From assembly GCA_002505355.1 (NCBI GenBank), contig DAUW01000013.1:499-36416 (forward strand): a stretch of DNA of 35,918 nt. The letters are read 5' to 3'. Below the pieces are notes generated by a model. The model had not been told where the DNA came from. It made no database searches and saw only the letters and a list, made by a program, of their open reading frames with translations. The DNA comes from Euryarchaeota archaeon UBA229. GTDB lineage: Archaea; Thermoplasmatota; Poseidoniia; Poseidoniales; Poseidoniaceae. Made by a program: the position numbers and the translations under genes. Within the stretch, counting starts at the first letter, position 1, and each line of letters opens with the position of its first letter. This document shows, piece after piece, positions 1 to 6,689 of the stretch.

Positions 1-41
1 ACACAGAATAAATAGGTCGTGTTTTTGGATGGTTTGTTGTC

Positions 42-284
42 ATGTCCGATGAAGTCGTAACACCGTTTCGTTCCTATAGCCGTACTTGGGAGGAGATTGA
101 GGCTATGCTCGATAATGCTGAGGACAGATTGATTCAGTGGAAAAACTGGTATGAACAATGTCGAAAGAAGGGCGACCTAGACGGAATGAAAGAAGCTGCT
201 AGAAATCATAAAGCCCTTCAAGGCGTTGTCAAGACATTAAAATGGACTCTTGGCGAAGAAGGTGTTGGGACTCCTCTGGAGTGA
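42..284 (+). CDS. Small helical hypothetical protein (80 aa)
   Basis: I do not recognise this protein. It is short, charged and almost certainly all-helical, with a heptad-like central part (residues about 15-70) rich in Glu, Lys and Trp and no glycine-rich motif, signal peptide or membrane segment. It has a single Cys and ends PLE. An AT-rich element about 30 bases upstream (positions 7-14) could be a TATA box giving a near-leaderless transcript; there is no clear Shine-Dalgarno. It converges on pdxS with only 3 bases between the stop codons, which supports it being a real gene. A cytosolic helical-bundle or protein-binding role is possible, but nothing in the sequence fixes a function. Confidence 0.6.
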   Translation: MSDEVVTPFRSYSRTWEEIEAMLDNAEDRLIQWKNWYEQCRKKGDLDGMKEAARNHKALQGVVKTLKWTLGEEGVGTPLE

Positions 285-287
285 TGT

Positions 288-1280
288 TTACCAACCGCGC
301 TGATCGAGGCGTACTTCGAGAGTTTCTAATTCGTCGCCTCTCATTGGGTCACCTAACGTCATAGCCATGGCTTCTGCAACTTTGGCCCCATCATCGTAAT
401 GTGCTGTTGCAAGAACAATTGCGTCAGCCATGGTTTTAGGGTCGTCAGACTTGAAGATGCCAGAACCGACAAACACGCCATCCATGCCCATCCTCATCAT
501 TAGAGATGCATCGGCGGGTGTTGCAATTCCTCCAGCAGAAAAAGTGACAACAGGTAGTCTTTGTATCTCTTTTATCTCGCCCAGTATTTGTACTACTTCG
601 CTGTGCATGTGGTCATCGATAGGACCAAACGGCGTTACGTTATGGGTACCTGGTAGTTTAGATTGGTCGGCAAGCACGCTATATCGAGATATTATTGAAT
701 CGGCAGCGAGTGATAATTTTTCATCATCTAGATTTTTTAGCTGCTTGATTTCCTGATCGATTATACGAGCGTGAGTAACGGCGGCAACAACATTTCCAGT
801 TCCTGCCTCTCCCTTGGTTCGAATCATGGCTGCTCCTTCGTAAATTCTTCTAACAGCCTCAGATAATTCAGTGGCACCGCAAACGAACGGAATCTCGAAG
901 TCTTTCTTGTTGATATGGAAGTAAGGATCAGCGGGAGTAAGCACCTCGGACTCATCAATCATGTCAACACCCATTGATTCTAGAACTCTAGATTCTCCTT
1001 CATGGCCAATTCTAGATTTTGCCATTACCGGAATGGAGGTGCAGTCGAGAATTCCTTGAATCATGTCGGGGTGGCTCATTCTTGCTACTCCGCCTTGCTT
1101 TCTGATGTCCGCTGGAACCCTCTCCAACGCCATTACTGCGACTGCGCCAGCGTCTTCGGCTACCGCAGCCTGTTCTGGATTGACGACGTCCATAATGACG
1201 CCACCTTGTTGCATTCTAGCGAAACCTCGCTTCAATAATTCGCTACCGCTGCGGAACTGGGTAAAGTCTAGATCAGTCAT
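288..1280 (-). CDS. pdxS: PdxS, pyridoxal 5'-phosphate synthase subunit
   Basis: PdxS makes PLP from ribose 5-phosphate, glyceraldehyde 3-phosphate and ammonia in the DXP-independent pathway; ammonia normally comes from the glutaminase PdxT, which is not in this window. The (beta/alpha)8 protein has both Schiff-base lysines: K88 in VMAKSRIGH and K156 in MIRTKGEAGTGN. The C-terminal phosphate-binding GGIATPADAS and GSGIF are also present. Between the K156 motif and GGIATP it carries an extra segment of about 40 residues (roughly 190-235), typical of archaeal PdxS and explaining a length of 330 aa against about 294 in bacteria. I chose the ATG preceded by AGGAG; an in-frame TTG 21 bases upstream overlaps the ferredoxin stop. 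It follows the ferredoxin gene by 17 bases and is probably co-transcribed with it. Ribose 5-phosphate could come from RpiA, encoded further along. Confidence 0.95.
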   Translation of the reverse strand: MTDLDFTQFRSGSELLKRGFARMQQGGVIMDVVNPEQAAVAEDAGAVAVMALERVPADIRKQGGVARMSHPDMIQGILDCTSIPVMAKSRIGHEGESRVLESMGVDMIDESEVLTPADPYFHINKKDFEIPFVCGATELSEAVRRIYEGAAMIRTKGEAGTGNVVAAVTHARIIDQEIKQLKNLDDEKLSLAADSIISRYSVLADQSKLPGTHNVTPFGPIDDHMHSEVVQILGEIKEIQRLPVVTFSAGGIATPADASLMMRMGMDGVFVGSGIFKSDDPKTMADAIVLATAHYDDGAKVAEAMAMTLGDPMRGDELETLEVRLDQRGW

Positions 1281-1297
1281 AATAACAACTCCTGAGT

Positions 1298-1573
1298 TCA
1301 ATCAGCAAGAACCGGGGAATCTCCCTCAGCGATTTCGGCATCAACAGACTCATCTGCGTTGCGGTCAATCCATTCTTCTTCTTCATCTGGAACATCTGTG
1401 TCGGCGAATATGGCGTCGACTGGACACTCTGGGATGCATGCTCCACAATCGATACACTCGTCCGGGTCTATCACTAGGTAAGTGTCTGCTTCCCTAAATG
1501 CATCTACGGGGCAAACTGCAACGCATTCTTGGTATTTGTGGTCAACGCATCCGGATGTTACAACGTGTGGCAT
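1298..1573 (-). CDS. Seven-iron (3Fe-4S/4Fe-4S) ferredoxin
   Basis: Small acidic electron carrier of the cytosol. The cysteine spacing matches 7Fe ferredoxins: C9, C17 and C50 would hold the 3Fe-4S cluster, and C21, C40, C43 and C46 the 4Fe-4S cluster (CVAVCP and CIDCGACIPECP). The C-terminal 35 residues are very acidic with no Cys, which suits electrostatic docking to partners such as 2-oxoacid oxidoreductases; none is encoded nearby. A GAGG Shine-Dalgarno lies 8-10 bases before the ATG, and a TATA-like TTAAGTAT further upstream. It is the first gene of a two-gene unit with pdxS; a functional link with vitamin B6 synthesis is not evident, so co-transcription may simply be convenience. Confidence 0.9.
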   Translation of the reverse strand: MPHVVTSGCVDHKYQECVAVCPVDAFREADTYLVIDPDECIDCGACIPECPVDAIFADTDVPDEEEEWIDRNADESVDAEIAEGDSPVLAD

Positions 1574-1653
1574 GTTTTGTCCTCAGCAAATGCTGTAACT
1601 TGAGATACTTAACCTCTTGTGAATTTCCACGAATGATAGTAATCCAAACGTTG

Positions 1654-2073
1654 TTATGATGAGTTGACAAAATTGGTGATATTTTCTATTATCTCTTGCC
1701 CTGGAAAGACTTTAACTTTGATATTGCATTTGACACTCTTTTGGCCCGCATCAGTAAAAACAATCTTCTTGCCAACCAAAGAATCTAAACACAGCCGGAG
1801 ATGTATTGTGTTGCTGCTGTCAATTCGATCTCTTATTTTGTCCAAAAGTTGAACGAAGTTGGCTTGTTTCAACTTTGCGATAAACGCTTTTTTTTGTTTT
1901 GATTTACTTATTTTAGCAGTAATTAGGCTGATTTGGGGGCCGTGGTATGAGCTTGTTCGATCTGTCATCAGCAAATCTTCATCACCACACAGCCAAGCCA
2001 TAGAGTCGATGATTGTTGATAGATCGTCCACGGCGCTGGCATTTACACGGCAGTTGATGTGATGTATCGCCAT
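1654..2073 (-). CDS. RNA-binding protein, COG1325 (exosome-associated dsRBD-like fold)
   Basis: The family is usually annotated as an RNA-binding protein or exosome subunit of archaea. Recognisable features are the N-terminal HHINCRV strand, a central YHGPQISLITAKI segment matching the conserved 'tyGnpi.i..a.i' block, a helical region with LLDKIRDRID, and the late strand IHLRLCLDSLVGKK that corresponds to the conserved 'lRfDKqalyxGe' part. Length (139 aa) is normal. It is basic, without signal or membrane segments, so a cytosolic RNA-related role is expected. It is divergent from S3Ae, sharing an upstream region of about 145 bases. Family membership rests on motif recall, not on an alignment. 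Confidence 0.7.
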   Translation of the reverse strand: MAIHHINCRVNASAVDDLSTIIDSMAWLCGDEDLLMTDRTSSYHGPQISLITAKISKSKQKKAFIAKLKQANFVQLLDKIRDRIDSSNTIHLRLCLDSLVGKKIVFTDAGQKSVKCNIKVKVFPGQEIIENITNFVNSS

Positions 2074-2160
2074 GTTTTACGGATAGTCTCACTATTCATG
2101 AGGTTTGTTAATGCACAGGTTGATGGATGCTGATTACAATAGTCTCTTTCAAATAGGGGA

Positions 2161-2206
2161 GGTTGGTCGGTCACCTGCAAGTGGGGTAGCCCCCGCAAGA
2201 CTAACC
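2161..2206 (+). promoter_or_regulatory. Candidate structured 5' leader of the S3Ae gene
   Basis: GGTTGGTC (2161-2168) can pair with GACTAACC (2199-2206), 8 pairs including one G-U, enclosing a 30-nt region with a second hairpin GGGG-TAG-CCCC (2183-2193). The element ends 12 bases before the S3Ae ATG. A TATA-like GATTACAATAG at 2132-2142 would place the transcript start near 2163, so the stem could sit at the very 5' end of the mRNA. Ribosomal-protein leaders often carry such elements for autoregulation; that role here is inference. Confidence 0.4.
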
Positions 2207-2218
2207 GAGTTGATACCG

Positions 2219-3193
2219 ATGGCAAAGAAAGTAAGTGCAAAGGCACGTGCGGCAGCACGAAAACAGCGTGACAAGTGGAAATTAAAGCGATGGTACACAA
2301 TCCGTGCACCAAGACATCCATGGGATTTCAAAAATATCGGCGAAACAATCGGTGAGTCAGACGAACACATTATGGGCAGAGTCTATGAGATGACCCTGCA
2401 AGAATTTAATGGTGATTTTACCAAGATGCACGTAATTTTACGGTTTCGAGTCGACGAATGTGTTGGCCAAGATGCTCTAACAACTTTCATTGGACATCAT
2501 CATCAAACCGACCACACAAGGAGACAAATCAGGAGATATCGCGGAAAGATTGACGACGTCATAGACGTGGTTACCACAGATGGTTACCTAGTAAGAATTA
2601 AACCCCTGATTATTACTCAAAAGCGCGTACAAACCTCTGTAAAGCAAGTAATGCGCTCAAAAACCAAAGATCTACTGCTCGGTTATGCGGCCAAAAATAC
2701 GTATGCTAAGATGCAAGAAGCAATCTTGGGCGGTGAACTAGAAGAAGATATTAGAAAGGCGGTAAAACCTGTCTATCCTGTCAAATCTGTTTCAATTAGG
2801 AAAAGTCAGTTGCTACAATCTGGTGTCGTTACAGAGAAAGGGCCAACTCTTGACGAGATTCATGCAGAAGAAGCGCGAGTCGCTGCAGAACTCAAAGCCA
2901 AGAAGGCAGCTGCTCTTGCAGCCGCAATGGAGGAGGACGATTCTCCTTCAATTTTAGATGCAGCTGAAGCCATGGATTCAGAATCTGAAAATGTTGAGGA
3001 TAATGAAGAAGACTCAGCAAATGAAGAATCCGCAGAGGTCTCAACCGCCGAGGAAGCACAATCCGAAGATGATAAATCAACTGAAGCCGACTATGCTAGT
3101 ATGACGGTTGCAGAGCTCAAGGAGCTTCTCAAGGCGGCTGGCAAACCTGTTTCCGGAAAGAAAGCTGACTTAGTAGCACGACTGCAGGAATAA
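2219..3193 (+). CDS. rps3ae: Ribosomal protein S3Ae with C-terminal SAP domain
   Basis: Small-subunit ribosomal protein S3Ae (eS1), near the mRNA exit side of the 30S subunit. Residues 1-205 are the S3Ae core: basic N-terminus, KRWYTIRAPRHPWDF, MGRVYEMTLQEFNGDF, and RRYRGKIDDVIDVVTTDGY. The protein then departs from the usual archaeal length of about 200-225 aa. After a helical Ala/Lys stretch comes a strongly acidic low-complexity linker (about 238-292), then a SAP motif (294-324, MTVAELKELLKAAGKPVSGK) ending two residues from the C-terminus. I chose the ATG before AKKVSAKARAA because upstream in-frame codons cover the leader hairpin and do not look like S3Ae. A methylthioadenosine-phosphorylase-family gene follows after 22 bases and is probably co-transcribed. 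Confidence 0.93.
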   Translation: MAKKVSAKARAAARKQRDKWKLKRWYTIRAPRHPWDFKNIGETIGESDEHIMGRVYEMTLQEFNGDFTKMHVILRFRVDECVGQDALTTFIGHHHQTDHTRRQIRRYRGKIDDVIDVVTTDGYLVRIKPLIITQKRVQTSVKQVMRSKTKDLLLGYAAKNTYAKMQEAILGGELEEDIRKAVKPVYPVKSVSIRKSQLLQSGVVTEKGPTLDEIHAEEARVAAELKAKKAAALAAAMEEDDSPSILDAAEAMDSESENVEDNEEDSANEESAEVSTAEEAQSEDDKSTEADYASMTVAELKELLKAAGKPVSGKKADLVARLQE

Positions 3194-3215
3194 TCGAGCA
3201 CAGGTGGTTCACTAA

Positions 3216-4016
3216 ATGGACCGAGTCGGTGTAATTGGTGGCACGGGTCTGGTTTCAATAAACCTTGAATCAGAGCATCAGGCTGCTCTTGCTCAACGTG
3301 GACTAAGGATAACACGAACAGATGTGATTGTAGCTGAAACAGAATATGGCCCAGTGCCGCTGAAATGTATTACTCTAGACCACAACGGTAGCGCAAGGGA
3401 ACTAATATTCTTGCAACGCCATCATAACGATGGTGAAGCCAATAAACCTCCACATATGATTAACCACAAGGCTAACATCAAAGCCTTGGAAAATTCGGGT
3501 TGTGAGGTTATTGTATCGGTTTGCTCAACCGGGACGTTGCTTGCAGATTTCCCACCCGGCAAAGTAGCATTAGCAGGTCAGTACATTGATTTCACCGGCG
3601 TAGCAATGAGTTACAATGACACCTTTGCCGTGTTCACATCTGTCACAGAACCATTTTCCAACGAGCTCAATACTATGCTTGAGCAAGAATTACGCAAGGT
3701 GCAAAACTTCTCGCAGTCTGAGCGGATGTATTACACTTACTGGTTGGCTCAAGGACCACACTTTGAGACACGGGCGGAAGTTGACGCAATTGACAAGTTA
3801 GGGGGTGACATGGTTGGCATGACAATGGCTCGGGAGGTCAAACTAGCCAATGAGTTAGAAATACCATACTCCGCCATATGTATCTCTTCTAACTGGGCCG
3901 CAGGACGCGAACCCGGAGACCCTAGCGCTGAATTGTCTCACAGCTTGGTGTCATCTACAGCAAATGACCGACTAGACCCGGTTATGCACGCAATACTGTC
4001 ACTTGTAACCGGTTAA
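3216..4016 (+). CDS. MTA/MTI phosphorylase family (likely 5'-methylthioinosine or 6-oxopurine type)
   Basis: Cleaves a 5'-methylthio- or related purine nucleoside with phosphate in the methionine/purine salvage route. Visible family features: GVIGGTGL at the N-terminus, phosphate-binding RHH (68-70), HKANIKAL, the substrate-site block GPHFETRAEVDAI and GMTMAREVKLANEL. The base-recognition region reads SNWAAG (N226). True MTA phosphorylases usually carry Asp here to read 6-aminopurines, whereas Asn is typical of 6-oxopurine enzymes and methylthioinosine phosphorylases, as known from some methanogens and pseudomonads. I therefore favour a 6-oxopurine substrate, by inference. Length (266 aa) is normal. 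An AGGTGG Shine-Dalgarno precedes the ATG; the gene follows S3Ae closely. Confidence 0.85.
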   Translation: MDRVGVIGGTGLVSINLESEHQAALAQRGLRITRTDVIVAETEYGPVPLKCITLDHNGSARELIFLQRHHNDGEANKPPHMINHKANIKALENSGCEVIVSVCSTGTLLADFPPGKVALAGQYIDFTGVAMSYNDTFAVFTSVTEPFSNELNTMLEQELRKVQNFSQSERMYYTYWLAQGPHFETRAEVDAIDKLGGDMVGMTMAREVKLANELEIPYSAICISSNWAAGREPGDPSAELSHSLVSSTANDRLDPVMHAILSLVTG

Positions 4017-4020
4017 GGAA

Positions 4021-4030
4021 AGATATATTC
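4021..4030 (+). promoter_or_regulatory. TATA box for the MazG-like gene (leaderless start)
   Basis: AGATATATTC is centred about 27 bases upstream of the ATG at 4053, the distance from box A to transcription start in archaea. No Shine-Dalgarno lies before this ATG. Together these suggest a leaderless mRNA. Confidence 0.5.
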
Positions 4031-4052
4031 TGCTCCTCTATAATGTAGTGGC

Positions 4053-4424
4053 ATGGACGGGAAGTCAGTTACCGATTGGGTGAATCACGAACCAATCGAT
4101 GAATGGGAAGTTATGATGCAAAAGGTTGCACAATTTCATCACAAACACAATTTTGCCGGTAAAAACGGGCATGATATGGGTTACAGGATTGCCTTGACGG
4201 TTGAGGAATTAGGAGAACTATCAGCGGCAATTACCAAAGGTAAGCCACTGGATGAGTGTGCGGAGGAGATGGCAGATATTCTCATTTTACTAATGGGCCA
4301 CTCCATTGCAATGAAGGTAGATTTAAAATCAGCATTTGAGAAGAAATACCATCGCATTATGCAAAGAAAAGCCCTGACAGGCAGGCTAGGCATTAGAGTA
4401 ACCGAGTATACTGGAGAGAATTGA
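4053..4424 (+). CDS. MazG-like nucleotide pyrophosphohydrolase
   Basis: All-alpha NTP pyrophosphatase fold, hydrolysing nucleoside triphosphates to monophosphates and pyrophosphate, often as house-cleaning or dUTP removal. The metal-binding pattern is visible: EELGEL (EExxE) in one helix and EEMADILILL (ExxxD-type) in the next, separated by a KGKPLDEC turn. The single-domain length of 123 aa fits the small MazG/MazG-like group. The gene faces the folA-thyA pair with 3 bases between stops. If it acts on dUTP or another pyrimidine dNTP, its position beside thymidylate synthesis makes sense, since dUMP is the ThyA substrate. The exact substrate cannot be read from the sequence. Confidence 0.82.
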   Translation: MDGKSVTDWVNHEPIDEWEVMMQKVAQFHHKHNFAGKNGHDMGYRIALTVEELGELSAAITKGKPLDECAEEMADILILLMGHSIAMKVDLKSAFEKKYHRIMQRKALTGRLGIRVTEYTGEN

Positions 4425-4427
4425 GTA

Positions 4428-4898
4428 CTAAATTCGTTCAAGCATTTCAAACGTCATGTCGAATTGATCACGATCTGATTTATTGACGAATTCGGACGAT
4501 GCAACAGCAAACTCCGAAGCACTTATTGCAGGAGCAAAAGTGTCGGGATTTTCCACTTCACAGTGGATGATAGTTCGATGTATCTTTTGGACATGCGGTA
4601 AAAATAAATTATATATTTCGCCACCGCCAATGACAAAAATTTCTCCTGTATTTGCCAATTTCAATACGTCATCAAAATCAACGGTTTCAACATCCTTTCT
4701 AATGCTGCGCGTCATTACTAAATGCCTTCGGTTCGGTAGTATACCAGGTAGTGATTCCCAGGTCTTTCTACCCATAACAATGGTGCCGCCGAGGGTAATT
4801 CGCTTAAAATGTTGGAGATCAGTAGACTGACGCCACGGCAAATCACCATCTTTACCAATGGCGTTTTGTTCGTCACAAGCAAAAATCATTGTCAGCAT
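4428..4898 (-). CDS. folA: Dihydrofolate reductase
   Basis: Reduces dihydrofolate to tetrahydrofolate with NADPH, regenerating the cofactor consumed by ThyA. Conserved parts: AIGKDGDLPW with W22, the substrate-binding acid D27, FKRITLGGTIVMGRKTWESLP, GILPNRRHLVMTR, and the NADPH loop FVIGGGEIY. The W22 and D27 positions coincide with E. coli numbering, which supports the chosen ATG over the one three codons downstream. An AGGTGA Shine-Dalgarno overlaps the thyA stop region 8 bases upstream, so translation is probably coupled to thyA. Length (156 aa) is normal. The thyA-folA order is a common bacterial arrangement; bacterial-to-archaeal transfer is plausible but would need a tree. Confidence 0.95.
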   Translation of the reverse strand: MLTMIFACDEQNAIGKDGDLPWRQSTDLQHFKRITLGGTIVMGRKTWESLPGILPNRRHLVMTRSIRKDVETVDFDDVLKLANTGEIFVIGGGEIYNLFLPHVQKIHRTIIHCEVENPDTFAPAISASEFAVASSEFVNKSDRDQFDMTFEMLERI

Positions 4899-4906
4899 GA
4901 TGTCAC

Positions 4907-5701
4907 CTAGATAGATATTGGTGCAGAAATATGGGGGTGGTGTTGATAGTCAACAACTTCGATATCGTCATAATCGAAATCATCAATGTGTTTGATACTT
5001 GGGTTCAGACGCAATTTTGGTAAACTTAGTGGCTCTCTGGTAATTTGCAACCTTGCCTGCTCTAGGTGGTTATTGTAAAGGTGAGCATCACCAATTGTAT
5101 GGACGAAGGTGCCTGGTTTTAGATTGCAAACCTGAGCTATCATTTGGGTTAGTAGTGCATAAGAGGCTATGTTGAACGGTACACCAAGAAATACGTCAGC
5201 GCTGCGTTGATAAAGTTGACAATTTAGTTTTCCATTAGCGACATGAAACTGAAAAAATGCGTGACAAGGCATGAGCGCCATTTCGTCTAACTCCCCAACA
5301 TTCCATGCCGAGACAATTATTCTGCGGCTATTGGGGTTGGTCTTAATCATCTCAATGGCATTTTCAACTTGATCGATGATTCTGCCATCCTTGGCTTCCC
5401 ATTGCCGCCACTGTTTACCGTATACTGGACCAAGATTGCCCTCTGCGTCAGCCCACTCATTCCAAATTCTTACGCCATTTTCTTGTAGATATTTGACGTT
5501 GGTATCACCTTTCAAGAACCACAGCAATTCATGGATGATCGACTTCAAGTGGAGTTTTTTTGTCGTGACCATCGGGAAGCCCTCCGATAAATCAAATCTC
5601 ATCTGATGACCAAACACTGACAATGTTCCAGTGCCTGTTCTATCACCCTTATTCTCACCTTCGTCGAGGATTCTACGGATAAGGTTCAGATATTCTTCCA
5701 T
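4907..5701 (-). CDS. thyA: Thymidylate synthase (ThyA)
   Basis: Methylates dUMP to dTMP using methylene-tetrahydrofolate, yielding dihydrofolate that FolA recycles. The protein is 264 aa, the E. coli length, with catalytic C146 in ALMPCHAFFQFHV at the same number as in E. coli. Also present are DRTGTGTLSVFG at the N-terminus, SRRIIVSAWNVGEL, YQRSADVFLGVPFNIASYA, and the C-terminal H-x-H region ending APISI. The start has GGTGA 4-8 bases upstream. ThyA rather than flavin-dependent ThyX implies a folate-based C1 pool in this archaeon. First gene of a thyA-folA unit; the acyltransferase gene ends 57 bases upstream on the same strand. Confidence 0.97.
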   Translation of the reverse strand: MEEYLNLIRRILDEGENKGDRTGTGTLSVFGHQMRFDLSEGFPMVTTKKLHLKSIIHELLWFLKGDTNVKYLQENGVRIWNEWADAEGNLGPVYGKQWRQWEAKDGRIIDQVENAIEMIKTNPNSRRIIVSAWNVGELDEMALMPCHAFFQFHVANGKLNCQLYQRSADVFLGVPFNIASYALLTQMIAQVCNLKPGTFVHTIGDAHLYNNHLEQARLQITREPLSLPKLRLNPSIKHIDDFDYDDIEVVDYQHHPHISAPISI

Positions 5702-5758
5702 GCTGTCACCAGCACTACCAATGGTCGCCGGTCTTTGATAATTTTCTCCTGTGGAAAA

Positions 5759-6667
5759 TCATGGTGCACCAAGTGAACTAATACTCTGCATCAATTGGTC
5801 GGTAAATTTGCGATATAATTTTGCGATAGCGGATTTAATTTCATGATCATCCAGCATGGCTAATTGCTCTATCGACTCTGGCGTCATTCCACCACCATCT
5901 TTGCTTTGCAGCCAGTCAAACCACGTGATTTTTTGACCATAATTGACCCCTACCGAGCGCCATATTTTTGGCAATTTGTCCTTCTGTGGTGCCATCATTT
6001 CTCGTGTACCAACCAAGGCTATAGGTACAACATTAGCGGTAGGATATGAGGCTGCAAGTCGAGCAATTCCGGTTTTACCCGGCAATAAATATGGTTCTTC
6101 AGTTCGCTTTGACCTAGTACCCTCTGGAAATATTCCCAACGCAGCATCAGCCACTAGAACATCAGCGGCTGAGGCAAGTGCGTCATCACCTCCTTCTTCT
6201 CGACGCGTCTCTATTTGTCCAGTGAGGTTCATGAACATCCTTAGGTAAAAATTTTTGAAGTGTGCATCTTTTGCTAAGTAATGGACTTTTCTTCGCGACG
6301 ATGCAATGACAATTATCGGGTCCACATGGGACAAATGATTCGCAGCAAGAATAGTTGCGCCGCTACCTGGTATATGCTCTGACCCAGTAGCCTTTACTCT
6401 CGCTAATGCTCTTATTATCGGAGAGAAAATAAAACGAATAAGTGAGTACCCGGGAGTGTATGACATTCCTCCATTGCGAGGTTCGATCTTCCAGTGCTTT
6501 TCTAACATGAGCCAGGCATGCTCAATACTTCCCGGCTGATGGTTCATAAGCTTCGCTGCAGCAATCACTCTTTGAGTGTTGCTTAGAGATTTAGCAAGGA
6601 AATAGGTTTTTTTGTGTAATTGACTATTTGCTAAATACGAAGTATCAAAAGCAAAATCGTCGACCAT
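5759..6667 (-). CDS. plsC: PlsC-type 1-acyl-glycerol-3-phosphate acyltransferase
   Basis: The LPLAT family transfers an acyl group to (lyso)phosphatidate-like acceptors at the inner membrane face. The two signature blocks are intact: NHLSHVD (H111 and D116, the Hx4D catalytic pair) and FPEGTRS (180-186). Later LPGKTGIARLA and VVPIALVGT blocks also match. The first 90 residues are an unusual N-terminal extension before the catalytic domain; part (FIFSPIIRALARV) may associate with the membrane. Archaeal lipids are ether-linked isoprenoids, so the natural substrate is uncertain; bacterial-type acyltransferase genes are known in Marine Group II. It is divergent from the exported protein with about 22 bases between starts. 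No Shine-Dalgarno is seen. Confidence 0.88.
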   Translation of the reverse strand: MVDDFAFDTSYLANSQLHKKTYFLAKSLSNTQRVIAAAKLMNHQPGSIEHAWLMLEKHWKIEPRNGGMSYTPGYSLIRFIFSPIIRALARVKATGSEHIPGSGATILAANHLSHVDPIIVIASSRRKVHYLAKDAHFKNFYLRMFMNLTGQIETRREEGGDDALASAADVLVADAALGIFPEGTRSKRTEEPYLLPGKTGIARLAASYPTANVVPIALVGTREMMAPQKDKLPKIWRSVGVNYGQKITWFDWLQSKDGGGMTPESIEQLAMLDDHEIKSAIAKLYRKFTDQLMQSISSLGAP

Positions 6668-6689
6668 AATCTACTAGGGCAGTGGTCGC

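Noticed and set aside
430..756. Plus-strand open frame of 108 codons inside pdxS
   Set aside because: The minus strand carries PdxS with both catalytic lysines; the antisense product has no domain or start signal.
2105..2218. N-terminal extension of S3Ae reading through the leader
   Set aside because: The extra 38 residues do not resemble S3Ae and would translate the leader hairpin; the ATG at 2219 gives the normal N-terminus.
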